64,000 bases of DNA from assembly GCA_002441135.1 (NCBI GenBank), contig DJVJ01000007.1, positions 1-64,000 of the forward strand. Reading direction: 5' to 3'. Each line of letters starts with the position of its first letter. Position 1 is the stretch's first letter. The DNA comes from Caryophanales bacterium UBA6259 (lineage in GTDB: Bacteria; Bacillota; Bacilli; Tepidibacillales; Tepidibacillaceae). The notes under the pieces are model-generated. The model was not told the origin of the DNA. It did not search any database and saw nothing but the letters and a program-made list of their open reading frames with translations. The translations under genes were made by a program, and so were the position numbers. This document shows positions 1-9,082 of the stretch, one piece after another.

Positions 1-1
1 T

Positions 2-358
2 CGTAAAACTGCTGGAGAATTAGAGGTTTTTCTTTCACAGCATTTACCCGATAAAACCAATTGGCGTAAAATGCTGAAAGGAGATTTAGTGGATAAAGAT
101 ATTTTAGAAATTAGAGAACAGGTTTTAAGCATCATTCCTGATCGTTTTAAAGATTTTATATTGTCACAGAAAGATGTGAATGAATTTGTTTATCCGATTT
201 TAGAGTCCCTTGATAAAATAAGTTCATTATCCTTTGACAAATTACCAGCAGTTGAAGGGAAGCTAATGGGCCTAAAAGGACAGTATCTAATCTTAGATAT
301 TGGTGTTCTAAATATTAAAAAGCATTCCGGTTATCAAATTGAATTAAAGCTATTATAA
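2..358 (+). CDS. DUF2797-like protein, C-terminal part
   Basis: The reading frame is open from the window edge to the stop at 356-358, so only about the last 118 residues are seen. An internal ATG at 71 is not preceded by a convincing ribosome site, and the coding sequence before it reads normally (FLSQHLPDKTNW), so the gene starts upstream of the window. The ending, with KGQYLILDIGVLNIKKHSGY, resembles the C-terminus of DUF2797 proteins as I remember the family. No function is known. No terminator is seen after it; a 9-bp inverted repeat lies at 392-413. Confidence 0.6.
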   Translation, partial: RKTAGELEVFLSQHLPDKTNWRKMLKGDLVDKDILEIREQVLSIIPDRFKDFILSQKDVNEFVYPILESLDKISSLSFDKLPAVEGKLMGLKGQYLILDIGVLNIKKHSGYQIELKLL

Positions 359-391
359 ATTTATCTTCTATTGCTGGGACTAGCTCCATAT

Positions 392-413
392 ATATGTATT
401 AAACAATACATAT
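392..413. repeat. Inverted repeat before the deacetylase gene
   Basis: Two perfect 9-base arms (392-400 and 405-413) are separated by AAAC. There is no T-run after the second arm, so it is not a clear terminator. It sits about 25 bases before the deacetylase start and could be a protein-binding site or a 5' leader hairpin. Function is unknown. Confidence 0.35.
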
Positions 414-438
414 TAAAAATCCGTAAAGGAGTATGGAT

Positions 439-1497
439 ATGGAGCGAAACCCACTTTTTTTTATGTTAAGAAAACATTTTTTTATGATGATATTTTTGTT
501 TTTTTTGATACCAGCAACACCTACTTTAGCCTTAGAGGATCATCATAATGTTCTTCCAAAGCTATTGGAGGGAGAAAGAATTTTAAAGGAACGTTCTTTT
601 GTAAAAAATGAAACCCCTACCGTTTATCTGACTTTTGATGATGGTCCTTCTAAATTAACCCCCCAAGTATTAGACATATTAAAGACGGAAAATGTAAAAG
701 CTACTTTTTTTGTATTGGGTCAATTAGCTGAATCAAAAAAAGACTTGGTAAAAAGAATTAATGATGAAGGCCATTCTATTGGTAATCATACCTATTCCCA
801 CAAGTATAACAAGCTATATACGAGCTTTTCGACATACTGGCAGGAAATTCAAAAGACAGAGGATATCTTAGAGGAGATTATAGGTTATAGCCCATCCATT
901 GTTCGTACTCCGGGCGGGACCTATAAAAATTGGGATCCATTTTACTTTTTTTATATGGATCAAGCAGATTATTTAATCTACGACTGGAATATAGATAGTG
1001 GAGATTCCAAAAGAGTAGGTGTACCTTCCAATGAAATTATTCAAAATGTAAAAAAGGCTAAATTAAATAATAAACTAATTTTATTAATGCATGATGGAAA
1101 TGGTCATGAGTATACAGTAAAGGCATTACCTGAAATTATTCACTATTTTAAGGGAAAAGGGTATCAATTCAGCATTCTAACAGAAAAAGTGGAGCCTATT
1201 GTTCATCCAAATATAGCAACCCGTTGGGAAAGAGAAAATGAATTTGAAAAGAGAAGTATGTTTGTAAGAACAGCAAGAGAAATAGAATTTGTAAAAAATA
1301 CTGAAAAGATAACTAGAATACAACAGAAGAACTTTGATGATTTATTGTCAGCTGAAAATACTCGGTTGCTTGTTTCTGCAGAAACAACATGGGAAAAAGT
1401 GAAACCAAAATCAATCAAATATCAGATATCAATGCTTATCGATAAAATCACTCAAGTTGTCTTTTCCTTTCCAATGTTATTTAATTATAATGAATAA
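439..1497 (+). CDS. Polysaccharide deacetylase (NodB domain), exported or membrane-anchored
   Basis: This is probably a metal-dependent carbohydrate esterase family 4 enzyme removing N-acetyl groups from peptidoglycan or a related wall polymer. The start at 439 is chosen because AAAGGAG at 425-431 is 7 bases away; the ATG at 433 would be too close. Residues 5-31 form a hydrophobic signal or anchor. The NodB motifs are all present: TFDDGP at 65-70 (catalytic and metal Asp), the metal histidines H117 and H121 in GNHTYSH, RTPGGTYK, and LLMHDG near the domain end. About 100 charged residues follow the catalytic domain and are not recognised. Closest in kind to Bacillus YheN/PgdA-type deacetylases; substrate unproven. 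Confidence 0.85.
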   Translation: MERNPLFFMLRKHFFMMIFLFFLIPATPTLALEDHHNVLPKLLEGERILKERSFVKNETPTVYLTFDDGPSKLTPQVLDILKTENVKATFFVLGQLAESKKDLVKRINDEGHSIGNHTYSHKYNKLYTSFSTYWQEIQKTEDILEEIIGYSPSIVRTPGGTYKNWDPFYFFYMDQADYLIYDWNIDSGDSKRVGVPSNEIIQNVKKAKLNNKLILLMHDGNGHEYTVKALPEIIHYFKGKGYQFSILTEKVEPIVHPNIATRWERENEFEKRSMFVRTAREIEFVKNTEKITRIQQKNFDDLLSAENTRLLVSAETTWEKVKPKSIKYQISMLIDKITQVVFSFPMLFNYNE

Positions 1498-1534
1498 TAA
1501 ACATGTTTAAATCAAAAGAAAGGGTGAAGACTCG

Positions 1535-2218
1535 TTGGCTTGGTTTGATACATTTGCTAAGGATTATGATGAATGGTATAGCTCAAAGCTAGGTTTTTTT
1601 GTAGATACGGTAGAAAAGCAGCTTATTGAAGAATTAGCAGAGCCTAAGAAGGAGCAACAGGTGTTGGATATTGGAGCAGGAACAGGAAATTATTCCTTAT
1701 GGTTAGCTCGAAAGGGGCTAAATGTTACTGCGATAGATCAATCTGTAGAAATGATGAAGTATGCTAAGGAGAAGGCGGAAAATGAAGGGCTTACTATAAA
1801 ATGGATGCTAGAGGATGCTCATATTCTTCCTTTTGAAAATGAACAATTTGATTTAGTGATTTCTATAACTGCAATTGAATTTATGGATCAGCCACAAAAA
1901 GTATTGATGGAAGCAATGAGAGTATTAAAACCAGAAGGTCGTTTAGTGATTGGATTACTAACCAAGGATAGCTCTTGGGGAGAATTGTATCAAAAGATGG
2001 TAAAAGAAAATCCAGATCATCTATTTGCGAAGGCTCATTTGTATACGGAAGAAGAAATTGCACAGCTATTGCCATATCCTTATTTGTTGAAAAAGGGACT
2101 ATATATAGCCCCAACAGAAGATTTCGATGTAGAACAGGCAAAATTAGCTGAAGAAGAGATGCAAAAAACACAAGCAAATAGAGCGGGATTTTTTGCGGTA
2201 TGCTGGAAAAAGGAGTAA
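1535..2218 (+). CDS. Class I SAM-dependent methyltransferase
   Basis: This is a cytoplasmic methyltransferase of the UbiE/Methyltransf_11 type. Motif I is VLDIGAGTGNYS near residues 44-55, followed by the acidic end of strand 2 (TAIDQS) and the motif II region FDLVISITAIEF. The start is TTG at 1535 with AAAGGGTGA about 8 bases before it; no better ATG precedes the MAWFDTFAKDYDEWY opening typical of the family. The acceptor substrate cannot be deduced. The next gene begins 5 bases after the stop, so the two are probably co-transcribed. Confidence 0.85.
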   Translation: MAWFDTFAKDYDEWYSSKLGFFVDTVEKQLIEELAEPKKEQQVLDIGAGTGNYSLWLARKGLNVTAIDQSVEMMKYAKEKAENEGLTIKWMLEDAHILPFENEQFDLVISITAIEFMDQPQKVLMEAMRVLKPEGRLVIGLLTKDSSWGELYQKMVKENPDHLFAKAHLYTEEEIAQLLPYPYLLKKGLYIAPTEDFDVEQAKLAEEEMQKTQANRAGFFAVCWKKE

Positions 2219-2222
2219 AGAT

Positions 2223-2480
2223 ATGATTTCTTGTCAAATAGCACTTTATCCACTAGCAACAAAGGATTTTGAATCCGTTATTATAAAAGCCTTGGATTCC
2301 ATTAGCTCTTTAAAATCTGAAGGATTATCTATAGAAGTTGGATCGATGAGTACTGTTCTCAAGGGTAAAGATGAGGTTGTATGGAAGGCAGTTAGGACTT
2401 TGTTTGACCAGGCAAGCCATCAAGGACAACAAATTGTTCTTAATGCTAGCTTTTCAAATGAATGTGGCTGTGATTTGTAA
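2223..2480 (+). CDS. YkoF/YqgV-type thiamine-binding domain protein
   Basis: An 85-residue protein that looks like a single Thiamine_BP (YkoF, formerly DUF77) domain. This family binds thiamine or its pyrimidine moiety in the cytoplasm; Bacillus YqgV is a similar single-domain member. Support comes from the opening CQIALYPLATKDF and the central EVGSMSTVLKGKDEVVW. The ATG at 2223 has AGGAG at 2211-2215; a longer in-frame start at 2193 lies inside the methyltransferase and lacks a ribosome site. It ends in NECGCDL, adding two closely spaced cysteines. Its role next to a methyltransferase is unknown. Confidence 0.75.
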   Translation: MISCQIALYPLATKDFESVIIKALDSISSLKSEGLSIEVGSMSTVLKGKDEVVWKAVRTLFDQASHQGQQIVLNASFSNECGCDL

Positions 2481-2493
2481 GGAAGAAAGTAGA

Positions 2494-2527
2494 AGATTAT
2501 TCTTAAAATAAGAATAATCTTTTTTCT
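2494..2527 (+). terminator. Intrinsic terminator
   Basis: An 11-bp perfect stem (2494-2504 with 2510-2520) is followed by a T-rich run. It closes the methyltransferase/thiamine-binding pair. Confidence 0.85.
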
Positions 2528-2638
2528 ATTTTATTCCTTTTTGTAGTAGACTATTTATATTAGATTAAGGAAATTCTGAATAGGTATATTAAAGTTAGAA
2601 TATAATCGTATGAAATAATTTGACATTGGGGGGAGAGT

Positions 2639-4219
2639 ATGGATAAAAAACAGCGCTATATTTTAATCACATTTTTATTAGGGGTTTTTATGGGAGCAAT
2701 TGATGCTGGAATAGTAGCTCCAGCATTAACAGCAATTGTACAAGATTTTGGTATTAATTTTAAATGGAGCGTTTGGGTAGTAACAATCTACACGCTTATT
2801 TATGCTGTAAGCATGCCTATTATTGGTAAGTTGGCAGATTTGTATGGAAGAAAAAATCTATTTATGATAGGCATTATTTTGTTTGGAATAGGTAGTCTAT
2901 TGGCGGGGTTTTCTTCTACAATGGCATGGATGATGATTGCGAGAATAATTCAAGCCTTAGGTGGTGGAGGAATCATGCCAATTGCAAATGCTGTGATTGG
3001 CCAGAGCTTCCCCCCAGAAAAACGTGGAATGGCTTTAGGACTTGTAGGTGCAACATTTGGAGTAGCAACAATTATCGCCCCTAATCTAGGTGGTTTCATT
3101 GTGGATCAGTTAAATTGGAGATGGATCTTTTTTATTAATGTTCCAATTTCTATTATGATTATTGCGATGGCCCTGAAAATCCCAAATCAGGTTGAAAATG
3201 AAAAGAAACAATTAGATTGGCTTGGCACGATGGTACTTAGTATTATTATCTTAGCATTAATGTACGGACTTACCAATTTGGAAGTGAATAATGTAGTTAG
3301 TTCTATTCTTTCGTGGAAGGTTTGGCCATTTCTGCTCTTGTCCGTTGGTCTTATTTACCCTTTTATCCTATTAGAAAAAAGGGCAATTGATCCTATTATT
3401 ACATTGCGTTATTTTAAGGATCGAAATATTGTATTTACTTTAATTATTAGTTTTATTACTGGAGCAGGAATGATTTCAATGATTTTTGTACCTGCTTTTT
3501 CTGAAGTACTATTAGGGTTAAGTGGAGGTAAAGGGGGCTACATTATGACTATTCTTGCGGTAGCTTCTGGAGTTTCAGCTGGCCTAGGTGGAATTTTACT
3601 CGATAAATGGGGTGCTAAACAGGTTGTTATATTAGGTTTTGCCCTCAGCCTTATTGGATCATTAAATCTTGCCTTTTTTGCGAATGGCTGGTGGACACTA
3701 ATTATTGGATTAATTATTTCTGGCTTTGGAATTGGTTTTACGATGGGTGCACCATTAAATTATATGATTTTAACATTGACAGAAAAAGAAGAAGCGAGTG
3801 TTGCACTTGCGTTGGTAAGTCTATTTAGATCGATTGGAACCACCATTGGCCCAATATTATTAGCTGGATTTATTTCAGGTGCGGCTACTAAAATTCCATT
3901 GAATATGGAACAAAATTTAAGAGAAAGATTTGGCGAGAATATTCCAACCTTCCAGTGGGGGAGCGAGCAATCTGGCTACCAGCAAGGAGGATTTTCTCTT
4001 GACCAGGCGATCGATATGTTACCAGCTGGAATCCCTACTCCCATTAAGCAGCAAATAATAGAGGTTATCCAAGAAACCGTGAAATCAACCTTACTAGGTG
4101 GGTACACTAAACTATATATCGGGAGTTCCATTATTTTTTTAATAGGCATTATACTAGCAACTAGATTACATCTTTTAAAGGAAGAAAGACAAATTGAAAA
4201 AGTCGAAAGGAGACCATAA
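2639..4219 (+). CDS. DHA2-family MFS multidrug efflux transporter (14 TM)
   Basis: A 526-residue membrane protein of the EmrB/QacA drug:proton antiporter type. It has about 14 hydrophobic segments. The motif A loop is GKLADLYGRKNLF at about residues 63-75, and the TM5 region contains the family-typical glycine-rich LGLVGATFGVATIIAPNLGG. The ATG follows GGGGGGAGAG directly. A TATAAT at 2601-2606 is a possible -10 box. The downstream peptidase starts 1 base after the stop, with its ribosome site inside this gene's end, so the two are co-transcribed. The exported compound is unknown. Confidence 0.88.
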   Translation: MDKKQRYILITFLLGVFMGAIDAGIVAPALTAIVQDFGINFKWSVWVVTIYTLIYAVSMPIIGKLADLYGRKNLFMIGIILFGIGSLLAGFSSTMAWMMIARIIQALGGGGIMPIANAVIGQSFPPEKRGMALGLVGATFGVATIIAPNLGGFIVDQLNWRWIFFINVPISIMIIAMALKIPNQVENEKKQLDWLGTMVLSIIILALMYGLTNLEVNNVVSSILSWKVWPFLLLSVGLIYPFILLEKRAIDPIITLRYFKDRNIVFTLIISFITGAGMISMIFVPAFSEVLLGLSGGKGGYIMTILAVASGVSAGLGGILLDKWGAKQVVILGFALSLIGSLNLAFFANGWWTLIIGLIISGFGIGFTMGAPLNYMILTLTEKEEASVALALVSLFRSIGTTIGPILLAGFISGAATKIPLNMEQNLRERFGENIPTFQWGSEQSGYQQGGFSLDQAIDMLPAGIPTPIKQQIIEVIQETVKSTLLGGYTKLYIGSSIIFLIGIILATRLHLLKEERQIEKVERRP

Positions 4220-4220
4220 T

Positions 4221-5297
4221 ATGGATCAACAACGATTAGAAATGTTTAAAGTATTAACAGAAGCACATGGTGCACCAGGCTTCGAAAGAGAAGTTAGGGA
4301 GTTAATGAAAAAATACATAGGTCAATATACAAATGAAATCGTTCAGGATAAACTTGGTGGTATATTTGGGGTTGTTAGAGGAAATGAACAGGGCCCAAAA
4401 GTAATGGTCGCTGGTCATACAGATGAGGTTGGCTTTATGGTTACTCAAATTACCGAAAACGGTTTTATTAAATTCCAGCCATTAGGAGGTTGGTGGAATC
4501 AAGTATTATTAGCGCAACAGGTTCGAATTTTAGCGAAAACAGGAGAGGTATACGGGGTAATTGGATCGCTACCACCACATTTACTTTCTGATGATGTTCG
4601 CAATAAACCAGTGGATATTAAAAAGATGTTTATTGACGTTGGGGCAGATAGTAAAGAGGATGCGGAGAATATGGGGATTCGACCTGGACAACCAATTGTT
4701 CCTGCTACTCCATTTAGAGTAATGAGTAATCCAAAGAAATTAATGGCAAAAGCATGGGATAATCGATTTGGTTGTGCAATGGCAATTGATTTACTAGCAG
4801 AGGTGAGCAAAACCACTTTACCAAATATCTTATATTCAGGGGCTAATGTTCAAGAAGAAGTGGGACTAAGAGGGGCAGCAGTTGCTGCGAATATGATTAA
4901 TCCAGACATCTTTTTTGCACTAGATGCAGGCCCTGCTGGTGATGTTCCAGGTGCTCCTACGGATGCGATGGGGAAATTAGGAGACGGGGTCTTAATTCGC
5001 ATTTATGACCGATCCTATATCACTCACCAAGGTATGCGTGAATATATTCTGGATACGGTTGAAGGATTAGGTATAAAGCATCAATATTTTGTCTCTCAGG
5101 GTGGAACAGATGCAGGACGTGTTCATCTTCATGACAAAGGAGTACCATCCATCGTTGTATCTATTCCATCGCGTTATATCCATAGTCATGCTTCTATTAT
5201 TCATTATGATGACTATATGGCAGCGAAAGAGACTTTAACAGCTTTAGTAAAAAATTTAGATAGAACTACATTGGAATCAATTATAAAAAAACAGTAG
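4221..5297 (+). CDS. M42-family metallo-aminopeptidase
   Basis: A 358-residue cytoplasmic co-catalytic dizinc aminopeptidase of the FrvX/YsdC/glutamyl aminopeptidase family, which form large tetrahedral complexes that trim peptides. Metal and catalytic residues are visible: GHTDEVG (metal His and general Asp), WDNRFG (bridging Asp), VQEEVGLRG (catalytic Glu-Glu), LDAGP, and the final metal His in SRYIHSHASI. The ATG at 4221 is chosen because AAAGGAG lies at 4206-4212; an in-frame upstream start at 4194 would place that site inside the gene. It is coupled to the preceding transporter. Confidence 0.9.
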   Translation: MDQQRLEMFKVLTEAHGAPGFEREVRELMKKYIGQYTNEIVQDKLGGIFGVVRGNEQGPKVMVAGHTDEVGFMVTQITENGFIKFQPLGGWWNQVLLAQQVRILAKTGEVYGVIGSLPPHLLSDDVRNKPVDIKKMFIDVGADSKEDAENMGIRPGQPIVPATPFRVMSNPKKLMAKAWDNRFGCAMAIDLLAEVSKTTLPNILYSGANVQEEVGLRGAAVAANMINPDIFFALDAGPAGDVPGAPTDAMGKLGDGVLIRIYDRSYITHQGMREYILDTVEGLGIKHQYFVSQGGTDAGRVHLHDKGVPSIVVSIPSRYIHSHASIIHYDDYMAAKETLTALVKNLDRTTLESIIKKQ

Positions 5298-5309
5298 TTA
5301 AATTAAAAA

Positions 5310-5336
5310 AATGCCACTCATTGAGTGGCATTTTCA
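5310..5336. terminator. Bidirectional terminator
   Basis: A 10-bp stem (5310-5319 with 5323-5332) is flanked by A-rich and T-rich sequence. It serves the aminopeptidase gene from the left. The stop codon of the convergent MFS gene (5318-5320) lies inside the stem. Confidence 0.85.
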
Positions 5337-6568
5337 GTATTTTTAGCATTTATCCTTTTCTCTATAAAATACATTTTAGTCCCTATACCAAGGCCAATCA
5401 ATACCATGAAAATGGTAACAAAGGAAACACCCATCCAACCAAAAGGCTCATAAATAAAACCAAGGGATGTGCTTCCAAAACTGCCTCCAATATAATACGT
5501 TAATAGATAAAGACCTGAAGCACTTGCTTTAGATGAAAGGGCATAATGACTCACCCAGCTGCTTGCTGCTGAATGAGCAAAGAAAAAGCCGAAAACAAAA
5601 ATAAGAAGACCTAAGAAAATCATAATTAAATTTGGAATAATCATTAGGATTAATCCAACAAGAATCACTGCGAATCCAAGTAGGATTCGTTCTGAACTAT
5701 TTAGACGATTATCTAATCTCCCGGATAATGTGGAACTAAAAGTACCAGATAGGTAACTAATATAAATCAATCCAATAACGGTCGTTGATAAATTAAAGGG
5801 AGCCTTGTGTAGATGATATCCCAAATAATTAAAGCTACCAATGAATATGAATAGTAAAATACCACCAATATAAAATGCTAGTCTTAATATTGGATTTTTG
5901 TAATGATCAAAGCTGTGTAATAAAGTTCTAATGGAGAATGGGCGCTGCTTAAAATTTTTACAGCTAGGCAAATAAAATAGAAATAAAAAAAAGGAAATAA
6001 TACCAACGGCCCCAATAAATAAGAAAGAATACTGCCATCCCCAATGATCAGAAATAAAGCCACTTACAATTCTACCACCCATTCCTCCTAAGCTATTTCC
6101 ACTAATGTAAATCCCTATGGCTAGTCCAATAGCAGCTTTATCATATTCTTCACCAATATATGCTAAGGCAACCGCAGGTAAACTGGCAAGGAAAATACCC
6201 TGTAAGGCTCGCAAAATTAATAGTGTTGAGAAATCTGGAACAAAAAATATGGTAATAGACAATATAGAAGAGGCCATTAGCCCCATCGACATAATATTTT
6301 TTCTACCAAAGGTATCTGACAAAATCCCAAAGATAACAAGAGAAATACTTAAGGTTAATGTTACCAGTGAAACAGCTAAGCTAGCTGTGGTTGGCGACAC
6401 CCCAAACTCTTTGCTAAACAACGGCAATAGGGGCTGTACCATATGTAAGCTCGCAAAAATAAAAAAAGAACTTACACTTAAGGTAATTGTAGCTTTCCAA
6501 AATTCGGCGCTATTTAATTGGATTAATGGCTTACATTCTAGATCAACTTTTCTTCGTTCATTTAGCAT
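5318..6568 (-). CDS. MFS transporter, YnfM/YybF-like
   Basis: A 416-residue major facilitator with about 12 membrane segments. After a cytoplasmic N-terminus (MLNERRKVDLECKPL) the first segment leads to the MVQPLLPLFSKEFGVSP region, then the motif A loop FGILSDTFGRKNIM. The opening and the LAYIGEEYDKAAIGLAIGIYISGNSLGGMGGR stretch resemble the YnfM/YybF group. GGGAGTGA precedes the ATG on the minus strand. It is a single-gene unit. The substrate cannot be inferred. Confidence 0.83.
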   Translation of the reverse strand: MLNERRKVDLECKPLIQLNSAEFWKATITLSVSSFFIFASLHMVQPLLPLFSKEFGVSPTTASLAVSLVTLTLSISLVIFGILSDTFGRKNIMSMGLMASSILSITIFFVPDFSTLLILRALQGIFLASLPAVALAYIGEEYDKAAIGLAIGIYISGNSLGGMGGRIVSGFISDHWGWQYSFLFIGAVGIISFFLFLFYLPSCKNFKQRPFSIRTLLHSFDHYKNPILRLAFYIGGILLFIFIGSFNYLGYHLHKAPFNLSTTVIGLIYISYLSGTFSSTLSGRLDNRLNSSERILLGFAVILVGLILMIIPNLIMIFLGLLIFVFGFFFAHSAASSWVSHYALSSKASASGLYLLTYYIGGSFGSTSLGFIYEPFGWMGVSFVTIFMVLIGLGIGTKMYFIEKRINAKNTENATQ

Positions 6569-6687
6569 TGCAATTCACTCCCGTGGAAGATACCTAGTAA
6601 AACCATTATAATTGAAAAATTTGGATATGATAATAAAAACATCATTTTTACTGAGGTATTTATTAAAAAAACGATAGGGGTAAATTC

Positions 6688-7638
6688 ATGAAGAACAAAT
6701 CAAAGATTGTCTTAATTGGTAGTGGGGCAGTAGGATCTACTTTTGCTTACACTGTATTATTAAAAGGATTGGCCAATGAATTGGTAATTATCGATGCTAA
6801 TAAGGATAAAGCAGAAGGAGATGTTTTAGATCTTAATCATGGTCTTTTATTAGCACAACCGATGAAAATATATGCTGGTGAGTACAAGGATTGTACAGAC
6901 GCTGATATTATTGTAATTACCGCTGGTGCAGCACAAAAGCTTGGAGAAACACGAATAAATCTAATGCAACGTAATGTAGATATATTTCAACAAATTTTAA
7001 GTAATGTTGTACAATATAATCAAGAGGCTATTTTTTTAATCGCAACAAACCCTGTAGATATTCTAACTTACATTACTATAAAGCTTACTAATTTACCTGC
7101 TAATCGAATCATTGGGTCCGGAACATTATTGGATAGTGCTCGTTTTCGATATTTAATCTCACAAGAAGTGAATATTGATCCAAGAAGCATTCATGGGATG
7201 ATAATCGGAGAACATGGTGACACGGAGTTACCTTTATGGAGCTTATTAAATATTGCGGGGATTTCTCAAGAAAATCTTACAGAAAATTCAAGGTGCTACT
7301 TGTCCTCTCAACAAAAAGAAGAGATCTTTCAACAAACAAAGAATGCTGCATATCAAATTATTGAGAAAAAGGGTGCAACATATTATGCTATTGCTTTAGC
7401 ATTAGCACGCATATGTGAAGCAATTCTAGGAAACCAAAAATCGGTTTTACCAGTTTCAGTATATCTTGAAAACTATAAAGGAATTGATGACGTCTGTATT
7501 GGAATACCAAGTATTATTGGTAGAAGCGGAGTTGAGAGCATTATGGATATTCCTTTATCAAATCAAGAAGAACAACAATTATTGCAATCAGCCAATCAAT
7601 TAAAAGCTTTTTTAAAGGAAATTAGACTACCAAACTAA
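6688..7638 (+). CDS. ldh: L-lactate dehydrogenase
   Basis: It interconverts pyruvate and L-lactate with NAD(H), regenerating NAD+ in fermentation. The 316 residues show the NAD-binding GSGAVGSTFA (11-20), the substrate-discriminating QKLGETR (Q83 favours lactate dehydrogenase; malate dehydrogenases have Arg here), TNPVDILTY, and catalytic H176 in GEHGDTELPLWS. LDSARFR carries the conserved Asp-Arg pair. No Rex-type TTGTGA operator was seen in the 119-base upstream gap. The HD-hydrolase gene starts 14 bases downstream and is probably in the same transcript. Confidence 0.93.
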   Translation: MKNKSKIVLIGSGAVGSTFAYTVLLKGLANELVIIDANKDKAEGDVLDLNHGLLLAQPMKIYAGEYKDCTDADIIVITAGAAQKLGETRINLMQRNVDIFQQILSNVVQYNQEAIFLIATNPVDILTYITIKLTNLPANRIIGSGTLLDSARFRYLISQEVNIDPRSIHGMIIGEHGDTELPLWSLLNIAGISQENLTENSRCYLSSQQKEEIFQQTKNAAYQIIEKKGATYYAIALALARICEAILGNQKSVLPVSVYLENYKGIDDVCIGIPSIIGRSGVESIMDIPLSNQEEQQLLQSANQLKAFLKEIRLPN

Positions 7639-7652
7639 TAAGGAGTTTTTAA

Positions 7653-8303
7653 ATGGATAATATTATTAAACAAGTAAAACAAATAGTGAAAGAAAAAATG
7701 TTAGAAGAATTTTCTGGACATGATTACTGGCATGTAATGAGAGTTTATCATAATGCGCTACACATCCTTGAAGAAGAAAACACCCCCAAAAATATTAATT
7801 CTACAGTAGTGAAATTAGCAGCACTTTTACATGATATTGGTGACTATAAGATTACTGGTTCTGAGGAAGCACAAATAGAGATTCCAAGAAATATCCTTAC
7901 AGAGCTAAAGGTAGATCAAGATATAATTGCACATGTTATTAATATTATTGATCAAATTAGCTTTCATAAGGGAATGCAAAAGCTAACCTCCATTGAGGCA
8001 GAAATTGTTCAAGATGCCGATCGTTTGGATGCGATTGGAGCAATAGGGATTGCTAGAGCTTTCGCTTATGGTGGGGCTAAGGAAAGAGAAATATGGAATC
8101 CAGAGGATCAACCAAAAAACAATATGTCAAAAGAGGAATATATGAATAATAAGGGAAGTAGTATTAATCATTTCTATGAAAAATTATTATTGTTAAAAGA
8201 TAGAATGAATACAGTGACAGGCAAGAAAATTGCGGAAGAAAGACATCATTTTATGGAATCGTTTTTAGAACAATTTTACGAGGAGTGGAATGGAAAACGA
8301 TAA
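7653..8303 (+). CDS. HD-domain phosphohydrolase (YpgQ/YedJ-like)
   Basis: A 216-residue soluble HD-superfamily protein. The metal ligands are GHDYWHVMRV near residues 23-32, LAALLHDIGDY, and the far motif QDADRLDAIGAIGIARAFAYGG, which marks the YpgQ/YedJ branch. Members of that branch hydrolyse nucleotide triphosphates or act as pyrophosphatases. GGAG lies just before the ATG, 14 bases after ldh. There is no indication why it follows lactate dehydrogenase. Confidence 0.85.
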   Translation: MDNIIKQVKQIVKEKMLEEFSGHDYWHVMRVYHNALHILEEENTPKNINSTVVKLAALLHDIGDYKITGSEEAQIEIPRNILTELKVDQDIIAHVINIIDQISFHKGMQKLTSIEAEIVQDADRLDAIGAIGIARAFAYGGAKEREIWNPEDQPKNNMSKEEYMNNKGSSINHFYEKLLLLKDRMNTVTGKKIAEERHHFMESFLEQFYEEWNGKR

Positions 8304-8311
8304 AAAAAGGA

Positions 8312-8355
8312 CCATTCATTTGACGAATTAAGCGTCAATCATGAATGGCTTTTTG
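8312..8355. terminator. Bidirectional terminator
   Basis: A long interrupted stem joins CCATTCAT with ATGAATGG and TTGACG with CGTCAA. It lies between the convergent HD-hydrolase gene and the ferritin-like gene, with T-rich sequence on each side. Confidence 0.75.
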
Positions 8356-8357
8356 AT

Positions 8358-8888
8358 TTATTTGCAATTATACTTTCTTTTTTGTTCTTCAAACAATTTA
8401 ATATGATGCTCTTCATCCCTAATAATTCTCTCGAGAATAGCTTGAATATGCGGATCCTTAATCATGTTGATATGTTTTCGATAACTTTTAATAGCTGCTA
8501 TTTCAGCGTCTATATCTAATTGGAGCTGTTCACATAAATGATTACCGTAGCCTACAAAGCTTCCATTCCAGTAATGACCTTGTGTGCTTTCCCCACCACG
8601 AATTCTTGGATCGCCACCTAATAAGAGGATTAATTCAGCTAAAATTTCCATATGGTACATTTCATTGATAGAAACACCCTCCATTAGATCTCCTAATTCT
8701 TCACTAATGGTTTCAAAGAAATAATGATGATAAAGATATTGGCTAATCGCAGTAAATTCACTCACAATACCAGCATAATCGTCCATTAATAATTCTGCAT
8801 ATTTAATATTAGGCCGCTCAACTTTAATATCAGGATAGGGTCCTGGTGCGCGATACTTACTAAATCGTTCACTTAAATGTTCACTCAA
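8358..8888 (-). CDS. Ferritin-like diiron protein
   Basis: A 176-residue four-helix-bundle protein. The carboxylate/His ligand pattern of ferritin-like diiron proteins is visible: E44 (SEFTAISQYLYHH), E76 and H79 (EMYHME), E129 (DIDAEIAAIKSY), and E159 and H162 (DEEHHIKLF). A short N-terminal segment rich in Pro and Tyr precedes the bundle. It has no rubredoxin-type cysteines and no signal peptide. It could detoxify peroxide, store iron or bind manganese; the sequence does not decide. It is a single-gene unit, and no clear PerR or Fur box was found upstream. Confidence 0.75.
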   Translation of the reverse strand: MSEHLSERFSKYRAPGPYPDIKVERPNIKYAELLMDDYAGIVSEFTAISQYLYHHYFFETISEELGDLMEGVSINEMYHMEILAELILLLGGDPRIRGGESTQGHYWNGSFVGYGNHLCEQLQLDIDAEIAAIKSYRKHINMIKDPHIQAILERIIRDEEHHIKLFEEQKRKYNCK

Positions 8889-9082
8889 TTTAAATTCCCC
8901 CTCAACATACTCTTTCTATATATATGTATGCTTTAGTAATATTTAGTAAAACATAAACTTATAGATTTCTTTATCTGTTAAACTGCATTTCAATACACTC
9001 AGCTCCTTTACAGTCGCTATATTATTTAGAGAGAATAAAGAAAAGAGAGAAACTCTAGTTTAAAAGAGTGGAGGGATTTAAG

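Noticed and set aside
2619..2624. TTGACA before the DHA2 transporter
   Set aside because: It lies only 15 bases before the start codon, so it cannot be a -35 box for that gene.
6117..6611. 164-residue plus-strand frame
   Set aside because: It is antisense to the MFS gene on the minus strand and shows no protein-like pattern.
6569..6687. Search for a Rex site before ldh
   Set aside because: No TTGTGA-N6-TCACAA-like sequence was found; regulation of ldh is left open.
8889..9082. AT-rich gap searched for PerR or Fur boxes
   Set aside because: No match to TTATAATNATTATAA-type or GATAATGATAATCATTATC-type sites was convincing.
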